Shown here piece by piece: positions 10,044 through 20,329 of a DNA stretch of 64,000 nucleotides; the stretch's first letter is position 1, and each line of letters starts with the position of its first letter. The stretch is from Panaeolus papilionaceus (Eukaryota; Basidiomycota; Agaricomycetes; Agaricales). The position numbers and the translations under genes were made by a program. The stretch is from contig JADNRZ010000001.1 of NCBI GenBank assembly GCA_015501605.1, positions 3,100,001 to 3,164,000 on the forward strand, read 5' to 3'. The notes beneath the pieces were generated by a model that made no database searches, was not told the DNA's origin, and saw only the letters and a program-made list of their open reading frames with translations.

Positions 10044-10361
10044 TTGCCGAACGCTGAATCGAACTTCTTGAAGTACCATGTCGGGAGAGTAAATTTTGTT
10101 CGGGACCAGGATCGTCAGCGCTCGTTCAGCAACACAGTGTCATCGTTTAAAATGTGTGCTGGCTGCGCTACAGCAATCGCAAGTGCCATAGGACTGTTAC
10201 AAACTATCGTGGAGCCAGAACCTGGTGGCAGTTGTACTAGGATGCATTTCACTCCCCTGCCTTTGCCCTCAGAAGAAATGGACATAAGCGAGCAGCCAAA
10301 ATATCGTCCATTTCATGTTATAGATATTGTAAAGAAGGAATCCGTAAACACTGGTGAATGA
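10044..10361 (+). pseudogene. Fragment of the adjacent MYND-finger gene
   Basis: The stretch 'QRSFSNTVSSFKMCAGC' matches 'QRSFSNIGSSFKRCAGC' of the intact gene at 11850-11910. The end of the fragment (about 10265-10350) parallels 12490-12590 around the intact gene's stop: both have 'gaagaaat', then 'cattt' and 'gttgtaaa/attgtaaa' with 'aaggaatc'. The centre, including the last zinc ligands, is deleted or scrambled. It is therefore an internally deleted partial copy lying directly upstream of its source. Confidence 0.65.
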
Positions 10362-10601
10362 ACTGTTTCGTTTCCAGTCTCTTATTCAATTAATACATTT
10401 CTGACTGTTAAATCATACCGATGTGCGACGACATTCTACAAGGTGAATTTATCGAAGAGGTTAGAACACTGCAGAGTCTTTAGGGGTCAGGTCAGAGCTT
10501 GAAATACACGTGTTTTGCGGTTTCCTTATCAACATCATGCCGAGCCCTAGTGATTCTACATCCTCCAACATCTCTACCCCATTTCCTTTCTTCACTCAGG
10601 T
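10362..10601. other. Promoter region of MYND gene
   Basis: Short spacer with a C/T-rich tract just before the ATG at 10602 ('catctctaccccatttcctttc'-type sequence near 10568). No other feature seen. Confidence 0.4.
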
Positions 10602-12550
10602 ATGCCCCCCCGCAATAGCAGAAGAAGACCACCCCCTAGCATTCAATCTACAAATGTAGTGATCGAGGAACTGATGGCCGACCTCCGCGATCTACCCCAA
10701 CAAATATCTCGCCCGCTACTGTATGTCACCAATTGTCTGAAGGAACCAAAAAATCCAACATCGTGCTCTGGCCCACTGTTTATGGCTCTACTTCGGCATG
10801 TCCAACTAAAATCCAGACTTCCTGCTCGAGAGCTAAATACCAAAGCGCAAGGCTTCTACTCCATTCTCTATGCGTTCATCACAGCTGAACGGACCGACGA
10901 AGAATGCGCTGCTGTCATCAAAAAACTCGAGACGTGTTCCTGTTCAATAAGGGATTGGGATTCCAGAAATCACCACGACGAATACAGGAAAACTCGCAGC
11001 CGAGATGTGGACGCTAATGGCAGCAAAATCCATTACATCCCCAGAGGCCGTTCAATGACCTGGAGGTTGATGCACTATATGTATCAAGTGGTGGCCATCG
11101 CGATGCGAGGTGCCAATAGTGTCAAAGTAACCAAAGGTATCTCTAAGCGATGGCCTTCTAACCTGTTGGTACTGCTGCCATCTGGACCGGATGTACTGTT
11201 GAAAAGCTTTTTTCAATGGCATCACTCCCTAGGCAATTGTCTGGCCCCCGAGCTCTTGCCAGCAACCATCCGATTGTCTGGTCCTCTCCTCTATGAGAGC
11301 ATTACAAATTCTGGCGCTCTCAGCAGCCTGATCCTCGACCCGATCAAGAGTGAATTGGATGGGGTGCTGGCAGCCTTGGAGACGAACCCCAAGGTCGATG
11401 GCAAAGTCGACGATCGGATTGAATGCTCATTCGTCCTGCTTGTCAATGGATTGTGCGACACTTTGCACGAAGTCTTCCGCCAGCCCATCAGGGCCAATTT
11501 GCGAATGCTGCACAGTGGCGCCGAAACGAAAGCACTTCAACTGTGCTCCGTCATACTTTACCTCCTTCCACATCTCGAGCCCCATTTAAATAACCTGAAG
11601 CCTGCAGAGGTGGATCTCTACAAGAATTTCATGGCACACTACACCGCAGAGATTTTCGAAATGTTCAACATGCACCTACCATCGTTTCTCGATATTCCCG
11701 TTCACCCCATGGTTAATTCGTTCGCGCATAGACTTTATTTCATGAGAGTTGGTGCGCAGTCATTACTGACTCACCTAGAGCTTTCGGCGAGATACATAGG
11801 AAATGCGATTCGGCTATTTCGGAACAGCAAATCTTGTTCAGGCCCGGGATGTCAGCGTTCGTTCAGCAACATAGGCTCATCGTTTAAAAGGTGTGCTGGC
11901 TGCTCCATTGCGGGCTACTGTGGACGTGACTGTCAACTTCTTCATTGGAATCTGGGGGACGAAAGGGCATCCCACAAACTGGCCTGCAAGATCATGCGCA
12001 AAATACAGAAGGAGTATCAAGAATATCAGAACGCAGGGAATGTTGACTTAGATGGCATGGATGACACAGACCCCGACATTTTGGAAACCGTTATAATGAA
12101 GATGTGGGAGAATGTAAAACTGGATAATAAAGAGCTCCAGTTTATGGTGCTCTGGGCGCAACGGACGACATTCGAATTGAACGACCGTGTGGATGTGCAG
12201 GAGGCAAAATGGCACCCAGGGTACAACGATTATGAAGAGATACTCGGGCGACTGGTTAAGCTTGGTAGTCCTGAACGTAAGTGCATCTGCGGATGTCGGT
12301 TTAGTCTGTTATTTAACTCATACTTTTGGTATGTTCCTGACGAACTCTATCTACTACAGCGGCGTTTGTCGATCGCCACATATTTGAAGCGATATTTGAT
12401 CGAGCCATGGGGCGCCTAAAAACTGTGGTTACAGTGGAGGAACAAGCTGATGGCAATATTCTGAGTAGACTTGAGCTCATTACCCTGGATTCACCACCAG
12501 AAGAAATAGGATATGCAAACAGTGAACAAATCATCCACTTTATGTTGTAG
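10602..12550 (+). CDS. MYND zinc-finger protein
   Basis: Exon 1 runs 10602-12276 and exon 2 12360-12550; the donor GTAAGT and acceptor 'ctactacag' join in phase to about 621 residues. The MYND finger is near residues 412-461, with ligands C412, C416, C430, C433, C439, C443, H457 and C461, and the typical 'GYCGRDCQLLHW' core. The region before it (about 400 residues) is helical in character with no recognised domain. This arrangement, a long helical N-terminal region followed by one MYND finger and a C-terminal tail, is a large expanded family in Agaricomycetes. MYND fingers usually bind proline-rich peptides; the role here is unknown. A fragment lies upstream and a degenerate paralog at 62.8-64 kb. 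Confidence 0.88.
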
Positions 12551-12664
12551 TCGATGTTGTAAAAAAGGAATCTATACATGGTGGTGGAAGTGGAAAGGAA
12601 TTGTTGTGTTACAGGAGCCAAATAAGGGCAACGTATTCCGCTTATTCAGGACTGCAACTTTCTG

Positions 12665-15600
12665 ATGTCAACCCCTTCCTACTCTGAAGCTCTGATAAAC
12701 GGCAACTTTTTATTGGAAACCTCACAAGTAAACGGCTCACCGCATGATTTGAGCTCACTTTTGAAAACTCGCCTGAGGGCCTATTACAATCACAAATCAG
12801 ATGAATTATCAGAATCACAGGTCATGGACATCCCGTCGTTGGAGGATGTGCAAATGAAGATTGCCGAAGAAAGTCTCTCAGTCGTAACAGAATTGCATCG
12901 TAGCTTGGACATCCAGGATTCAAGCCAGGACCAACGTGTAGGAGTTCGAGATCTGAAGAAGATCAGAACACTTCTATCGCTTTGTTTCAAATGGGGAGTC
13001 GAACCGCTGTTGAACTGCATCAAACAGACGTGGCCAGTGACTGGGAACTCGAGAGCATCGAGGAACCGAATAGTAGAACTGGGAGACCCGGCGACTGATT
13101 ATTCACGGCTATGCAAAATGGTACATGCACTTATCTCCATGGTCTTCCCTGAAGGATTTCAAGGCAGAATAGCAGAAACCCACATCACAAGTTCCATGCT
13201 CAAACTTCACACATCCGATGTCCTCCTACCACTTATCGCGCTAGGTTGGCTTCCTCGTAATCTGAGCACGGAGAACATCAAACCTCAGGACGACTTTCGG
13301 CCTCTGACCATGCGACTGCTGCGACTGTAGGTCCCAGTCTCATCGTTTCCTTGTTATAAGCATGGAAAATGACGATGCGCAAGGATGACACCTGCACAGG
13401 CTATTATGGCACTAGGTGGAATCGTGTCCACCAACCCGCCCCTTCACATCCACAAGAACTGCGTATTTTTGCTGACCAAGCAACTGCTGAGGCCTGATGG
13501 GGTGCGGGGATTGTGTGAAGCTGTATTTCCAGGGGAGGAAGCAGCGGGAGGAGATGAGGCGCAGCTGGAAAAGCTGAAACAGGTCGCAAGAACGCTGACA
13601 AGTGTTCCTCCTGGCATTGATGCATCCGTGAGTCGTTTATTTCTTTGTGCCGCTGTCTGAAGGGTGAGGTAGCTGAAAACTGTATCCAGGAATATTTTCA
13701 AACTACCATCCCCAAAACTCTACAACTGCTCTCAGGTAGTGCACCTCCCGCTCATCGGAGGGCAGCAGCCTTTACCATTTATAAAATCTTGATGCCCGAC
13801 AACCCCAACCAGGATACCTCTCCTGCAAGTACTATCACCCTCCACATACTTCACGACCCTTTCCTGCTCACATTTGACGACTCCATGTCAAAAAACCAGC
13901 TAATGATCCAACCCCAAGAAGCATTGGACACCTTAGCTACTCTCCTCGCTAATACCGAACCATCATCTCCTTTTGTCTCTAAACTCGTCTCACCAGTCAT
14001 TCCTTCCCTCTATCTCCTTTCTTACGACTTATCAACCTTTAAGGCTGCCGATGCACAAATTAAAGCGACTGTAAATGCAATCATAGTCACATGGGGCAAA
14101 ATTGTTGATGATGACGAGGTCATGAAGGTGCTATGGGCTGTGTTGGTTGGCGGTAGAGATACGCACTGGAGGTTTAATTTGGAAGGAAATTTGCTGCAGT
14201 ACAGGGGGTTAGTGTTAGGCTTCAATAGTGTAACTTACCACATCTCAACTCTTATTTCTTCAGAACTCGCGAAGATGCGGCGCAGAAGCTCGTCCTTCCT
14301 GAGAAGGGAAAGACCCAAGAGGAAAATGGCGACATCGATTTAAATCTTTTCGATTTTTATCCCGACCCTAGACACTTTGTGACTGCTCTTAAAGAGCTGA
14401 ATCGTGGAACGATAGCTTCGACAATTTTTGTGAAGTTGTTGGAGGGGTATCAGAATATCAAGCAGGCTAAGGATGCAGACTCGATGAGGTTTGTGTATGC
14501 CTTTCTCTAGAATCTTGTCCCGTCTAAGTCGTTTTACAGGGCGTTGCACCTCCTACAGATCGTCATGCAGATGCAGCAGCAGATGTTCCGCGACAAGTCA
14601 TCACCTTTGCTGAAGAATCCGGAGCAAGTGCTTTCCTTCATCTCTCAAGTCCTGGGTACAACGAACGCACACAGGACTAAGGACGAAGAATCAATTGAGG
14701 AAGCCGACAGTGATGACGAAGATGCAGATTCGGAACTCGTCCTTGGCGCTGACGATGAAATGCTTGAAACGACCATTACACTACTTCTCTCTATCCTTGA
14801 AGGTAAAAAAAACTTTATCGTAGAAGTCGACAGCTCTCATCATTTCTTTCAGACGAGAATCTCCAAACGAAAAACTATCCCCTGTTCAATCAGATTTTCA
14901 CCCAACTAGAACCACTCTCACAAAATGGATCGGCCACAATTCGACCACTCGCCCGAGAGGCAAGGCTCGTCATCACCGCCCGCATCGCTGGGGAGACTCA
15001 TTCAAATACATCAGCAAACCGCGCGGAGCAAGATGCCCAGACCACCTATCAGGAAGCCCTCAAACTTCTCCAAGACCCCATTCTCCCTGTCCGAGCACAT
15101 GGGCTAATGCTCCTCCGTGATCTCCTCTCATCTTCAACCCCCGAAACGTCGAAAACTACGGACGCCCTCACCCCTTCTATTCTGTCCATATTCATTCAGA
15201 GCATACAGGACGACGACTCCTACATCTTCCTGAATGCTGTACAGGGACTGATTGTCCTGGCCAATCGAGTTGGTGAAAGGATGGTGAAGACGCTGATGGG
15301 AAACTACGTGGCTGGTCTTGGAGGACTTTCTATGAGCACGATGAGTGAGCAAGATGTGGATATGAGGACAAGGATCGGAGAGGCATTGAGCGCCGTGATT
15401 AAAGGTTCTGGCACGGTGCTGGGAAAATATGGTTCGTTGATTTTCAGAGCGTGGTTTGTGTATAAAGACTGATTATAATTTCATAGTGGACCTGATGGTT
15501 CCACACTTGATGCAGCTATTGAGGACACATGATTGTCCCATTGCCCTAAGGACGTCTGCGCTCTCTCTATTAGCGGATTGTGTCGCAACATATCCCCTCG

Positions 15601-16076
15601 CCATGCTCCGCTACACCAGCGACCTGTGTTGGACTCTTCTTGACCTTCTCAAACTTGAGAGCAACTTCCATCAACCATCGTTGACGAAGGCTAAATCCAG
15701 TCCAAACACGGAGCGACCTAAACTAAAAGGAAAGGCTGAGAACAACGAAGACAAAAAGGAAGAGGGAGAGGGAGAGGAAGAACCCACCCCAGAATCCCTC
15801 GACACAAACCCAACATCTCAAAACGCGAAACTGCCGCCATTCAGACGAGCCGCGCTTCACCTGCTGTCCATGACCTTCCGAGAGTCGTTGCGAGCTCTGT
15901 ACGAGAGCACCGATCCAAGTGTGGTAACATCTATCATCCCGCGCGGTATAGCTGGGCAGATCAACGCTGTGCTGGGTATGCTTGCTTTACATGACGAGGA
16001 TGTGCGGGTGAGGGTCATGGCTAGGGAGAATATTGAGCTTTTGGAAGAGTTACAGCAGAGTTTCTTGGGGTTGTAG
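12665..16076 (+). CDS. RTP1: RTP1/TANGO6-like HEAT-repeat protein
   Basis: Seven exons join in phase: 12665-13326, 13384-13627, 13663-14207, 14264-14488, 14540-14802, 14853-15431 and 15487-16076, giving about 1035 residues. The product is largely alpha-helical (HEAT/ARM-like). The part with 'PVRAHGLMLLRDLL', 'SYIFLNAVQGLIVLA' and 'ALRTSALSLLADCVA' matches the conserved C-terminal region of Rtp1/TANGO6 (TMCO7). The last 60 residues, including 'IAGQINAVLGMLALHDED', fit the final helical repeat. Yeast Rtp1 helps import assembled RNA polymerase II into the nucleus. An acidic linker (about 15735-15790) and another near 14700 separate helical blocks. Identification rests on conserved blocks near the end; moderate to good confidence. 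Confidence 0.8.
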
Positions 16077-17040
16077 GTCACCTTTGTTGTCTAGCTCTGG
16101 GGCCAACGAGGGGTTTGGGTTAGAGCGAACGGAAAATATTCACCGTACCTCTTGTTCCTAAAATTTGATCTATACAGTTTCATGCATCCAGACATAGTGT
16201 ATCTTAGTATTATCGCGCAAAGTGTAATTTGCACACATGTTCGTATCTCTAGTACGTCCTGTCGAGTTCACCGCGAGGACGTTGTATACATATGCTCGCG
16301 TGATGCTGTGGTGCATCGGACGAGCGCCTATTGCCTCTCTAGGAGTACATATGATTTTATCATTCATCCTTAATCAAGAGGATACTTCTACATTCACGCA
16401 TGAGAGCTTTTGTCAAATTGGCAAGTTGTTGAACGATTGATGTTTGTATTTAGATGGACAGAAAGCATAGTAACACAGCGAATGTTATACAGCAATTAGC
16501 ATGCGTGACCATCTGAGCCTCTGTATTTAACAGAGACCGCTAGAGTATGTCCTGCACGGGTTGGTGACAAAGTTGAACGTGAGCTCTCCATCTGCGACAT
16601 TGTTATCGCCTTGGGGGTCTATCATAGTATGAAGCGCGAGTCAATAAGTCCATGCGTTCGTTCTTTTGTGCTATCGCACAATACGTACACCCATTGGTAA
16701 AACCTGTAAATATACATGGGCATAAACTGTTCACGCCAACACTGGCATCACAGACCAGTGGGACGGTGCTGAACACAAATGAGTCCCAAAGCCTACATAG
16801 CAATCCCAAATTTGGTATGTGTTTGCTTGAAAATAGTAACAGGACCATGGCTTGTTCCCCTCACTGAATGAGGGCTACTTTTAGTATACGAAAAATTAAT
16901 TTCTCCGGTGTCATACCACCAAATGCGACCAGACATCATAGGCAACACAGCAAAAAATTGATGTAATAGAGTATACATTGAAAACACGATTTTGAACAAG
17001 GTGAATATCGATGGTTCGAGTTGGAGCCTTGGCATCGATT
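16077..17040. other. Gene-free spacer
   Basis: No supported gene. Small overlapping frames on both strands (16150-16440, 16600-17116) have no recognisable content. Confidence 0.5.
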
Positions 17041-17513
17041 CACTGAACATCATTGATACCCACCCACCCCTGGAGCAAGTGTCTGAGCGCTTACCACCAA
17101 GTGACATTGTTGCCATGATTAACGGGCTACATAAAACCAGTTTTTACGTCGGAGGCGTACTCGGCTAGCAACTTGCTTTTACCATTGCGAACGATGCACC
17201 CTATCAGTGGTCCACTACAGAGCCTCAAAAATACCAAACTGAACATAGTACAGCACCTTGAGCTGGCTTCAACTTCAAAAATGTTTACCTCGTATCTGTC
17301 ATAATCGCTGGAGGCTCTAGCAAGACTATGTCAATGAAAGGTACATTTCAATCTGGATCCTACGTCGATCGACCCAGGGATGATGTGAGCTGATGCTCGC
17401 CCTTGGTTGAGTTCTGGACATGTTTTCGGCTTCACTCTGGGTGAAAGCGAGAAGATATTGCAGGATCGGGACCGCAATCGCAATGGGACGTTCATCGTCT
17501 CAGTGAACTAAAT
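17041..17513 (+). pseudogene. Decayed coding sequence of unknown family
   Basis: One plus-strand phase reads coherent peptides interrupted by stops: 'INGLHKTSFYVGGVLG', a TAG, 'QLAFTIANDAPYQWSTTE', a TGA, 'AGFNFKNVYLVSVIIAGG', and a shifted phase near the end 'FTLGESEKILQDRDR' to a stop at 17511. The first and third pieces look membrane-protein-like. The in-frame stops could partly be intron positions, but no good splice pairs were found. Best read as a degraded gene; the family is not identified. Confidence 0.3.
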
Positions 17514-17586
17514 AGCATGTTTTGGACCATCAAACGCAGAGCTGGCTCAAGGAACGGTCAAAACCATTATCGCGTTCAACTCAAAA

Positions 17587-18302
17587 TCATAGTGACATGG
17601 GCACATTACCAACTGCCCTACTGATCTCATCGATGTGCCTCTGAAAGCTCTTCCACTTCACTTTGCCCAATGCTGCATTAGGAGAGGAATGGTCGGCGCT
17701 GGCATCACCCTCTGAGTCGAGTTTGAGGAATGGGTTGGATGCGGCCTTGTAGTACGCCATATGGAGGGCTTTAAATATCTAAACGTGGTTCTGAGTGAGA
17801 AAAAGTGATACAGAGAATGAACATTGCAAGACTCACGGCTGCGATCTCCGCATCCTTCACCACTGAATCCGACAATGGGAGGGCAATCACGATTTTAACC
17901 TTGAGAGGCGTGATATATCCGTACACCGCGACGTCTTCAAGGCAGAATAACAGCCCTAGGTAGCACTCGCATGCTTTCCCTGCTGCTGCCACTGTGTTTC
18001 AACAACAGCCATGTTAATCACCGGTCCAAGACGCGCATCCCAAACCAAACCAGATCCGTATCATACAAGCACAAAACCATTGCAAAATACATCAATCAGA
18101 TTCAACCTGGTAATCCATCACCTCTCATCCATAACACGGCACCCAAAAACGCACCTCGCTCTTCAATGACATCCAGACTCGTATGAGCGATATAGTGATA
18201 TTTTGTGACCTGGTCCTCGCGTTTAACGTAGGTCCTAATAAGTATGGGATGGTTCTGAGGGGAGATATAGGCTACAGAGTTGAGCTTGAGATTTGGTGGC
18301 AT
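17587..18302 (-). CDS. TCA17: TRAPP subunit 2-like protein (TRAPPC2L/Tca17)
   Basis: Three exons on the minus strand, 18302-18155, 17991-17837 and 17778-17587, join in phase to 164 residues. The N-terminus 'AYISPQNHPILIRTY' leads to 'KYHYIAHTSLDVIEER', the hallmark 'YH-HTSLDV' block of TRAPPC2L. The middle, 'CYLGLLFCLEDVAVYGYITP' followed by 'LKVKIVIALPL', matches the 'LGLL-EDYKVYGY-T-TKVK' block. The C-terminal helix has 'IFKALHMAYYKAASNPFL', matching the sedlin-fold end. The protein is a small sedlin-like subunit of the TRAPP tethering complex, which activates Rab GTPases at the Golgi. Length is slightly above the family norm because of a C-terminal extension. Confidence 0.9.
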
Positions 18303-18537
18303 CGTTATTTGGAAAGACCAAGGCGTGTTATGATCATGAACATTGGATGAACAAAACAGGGTTGTGAGAAGATACGGCTAATGCCGAATTTACAAGCTGG
18401 CTTGCATCCTCTTACATCGTATTGACTGTTCTTAATTTCCTCTCAAATCCTGTGGTGCATTAGACCGACTTCTAGACCATATATCAACTTTTGGTGCTTT
18501 TATCTCTCTTCTATGTCGATGTGGTGTTTCAATTTAG

Positions 18538-19143
18538 TCATTTCGGGTCTACTAATTTCTTGGGTTTCTGATATTCGGCGCACGTCGTCGACTCGACCTC
18601 ATTTGGGACTTCTGGAATCCGGTCTTTTCGCACTCTAAAGGAAATTTCTTTGAGTGCAATGGACCAGGGATCTACGATGGATCTAGTTACGAAGCAGTCG
18701 ATTTGCCTGGGGTCGACTCTTCCTCTGGTGATCATCCATTTTGTTCCCTCAACGGACAATGGAGGCACATCAAATGCTTCAAACGAGTTCATACGCATTA
18801 TTTTGCATTCGCCTTCTGACAGCGGCGATACTTGGACATTCTGGAGAGGATTGAGCGACATTGGTACCGGCAACAGCAATACATAGGAAGGACCTACTAG
18901 TCGAAGATAAATACTAGGTCTTGTATACTACAGTCATATGGATCTGAAATAACTCGACAGCAATTCCCATCAATCCCGATAGCATCACAGCGCAGGATAT
19001 CAATTAACTTACGGCCTCGAACTGTTTTTCGGTCTATATCTATTCGTGATAATAAGCTTGCCCTTCTGTTTTCTAGCAACGGCTGCTACGCGTCCTCCAA
19101 GTCGCTTGCGTTGCAGTTTTACGCTCCCGAACATCCCCTGCAT
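18538..19143 (-). CDS. Unrecognised protein, probably two exons
   Basis: A 5' exon starts at the ATG at 19143 ('MQGMFGSVKLQRKRLGG', strongly basic) and ends at a GTAAGT donor near 19013. A long 3' exon reads 'VGPSYVLLLPVPMSLNPLQN' and continues without stop to 18538. A phase-compatible acceptor ('gacctag') lies about 98 nt after the donor, giving roughly 170 residues. The 3' exon is beta-rich in character, with regularly spaced V, I and P. I do not recognise the family. The coherent composition and splice signals support a real gene, but conservation cannot be tested here. Confidence 0.35.
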
Positions 19144-20329
19144 GTAATCATTTTTCTTGCCGCTGGGCTGGCTCTTTCAACGTTCTATGATCTTATATTT
19201 ATGGATATTCTAATTTGACCCATGATCACTGTTGCCTTCCTGTCTGCTAGCCGCAAAATCACCTTGCTAGGTATAATACCTATGTCTGTACATCATTCTT
19301 CATCAATTTAAACTACTGTGCGAGTATCAATATTCACCCTCCCTTCGCAAATAGCTGTACATGTACCTCATCTTACACAGTGCTCATGAGTGATTTTTGT
19401 ACTTTCACCTTTCTCCGCCCACATTGTGTCATCCTTGTACATACTTTGTCTTTGTGAACTGCTAGCCGGACACCATTGTTTCATTTATCGCTAGGATACA
19501 CATTTTACGTTTAGTGCGAAGATTTGACAGATGAAACGGAAAGGGTCTGGTGTTAAACTATGCCCCCCTTCGGGATGAAATTCCGCTTCAGTTAAGAGAT
19601 GCCCAAACCACTCAGGAAACCATGTACTTACTTACGGCTGTTACCGATGCAAGTCCGGCGTTTACCGGCGACGCGTCTTGCAGTGAGGATCTCGTCTTAA
19701 ACTACGATTCATAGATATTGGGTATGACAAGAATTTAGCTTGACTGGTTCTTCCTCAGCTAATCAACCGGCGCCTAAACCTCCTTGGTGATAAAAAGATG
19801 ACTTTTGGTTACCACCTACAATCAAATGCTTGCCACAACCTCCCCGTTTCAAGGGGAAGGTCTATCACGTACTGGTTGCTCATTTCATTTTGTCGCTTTC
19901 CTCTTGGACTTCTTCACGTCCTTGTATTTTTTTACCACCGCTTTCTTGGCACTCACATTACCTCGATATGCATTCTCAAGGTGTTGACTATGAACATGTT
20001 TGAAGCATGCTTTCGCGACTCCCATCAACTGTTCAAGGGCCGTGAAGGACCGATTTTGCCGGTGATTGGGTTACTTGTGACGTCTTCAAATCGGTCCACA
20101 GCTTCAAGGAACTGCAATCTCACCCTGGTACTGCCTTCATTTCCCTCACTCCGACCCACGAACCTTGCGCTCGATTCAAGGGTAGAGCATCTATCTTTAA
20201 CTACAATCATCAAGGGGCACAACAGTACTTCCGTTTCATCTTCCGTCTTTTTCGATTTCTTCGCTCTTCAGCAACCTCATCTTCAAATTTCTATGAGTTC
20301 GTGAGCGCTTTTGTGCGCCAACTGCAACC
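19144..20329. other. Gene-free spacer upstream of metacaspase
   Basis: Nothing convincing seen. A plus-strand frame at 19798-20304 is C/T-rich and reads as low-complexity F, S and L; it may be promoter or 5' UTR of the following gene. An 'ATGAGTTCGTGAGC' at 20293 could be a short first exon with a GTGAGC donor, but its phase does not fit a clear acceptor. Confidence 0.4.

Noticed and set aside
12490..12550. Separate small gene after the MYND exon
   Set aside because: The reading frame is continuous with the second exon of the MYND gene through a GT-AG intron at 12277-12359.
19798..20304. 168-codon plus-strand frame before the metacaspase
   Set aside because: No domain, pyrimidine-rich and without supporting splice context; could be promoter or leader sequence.
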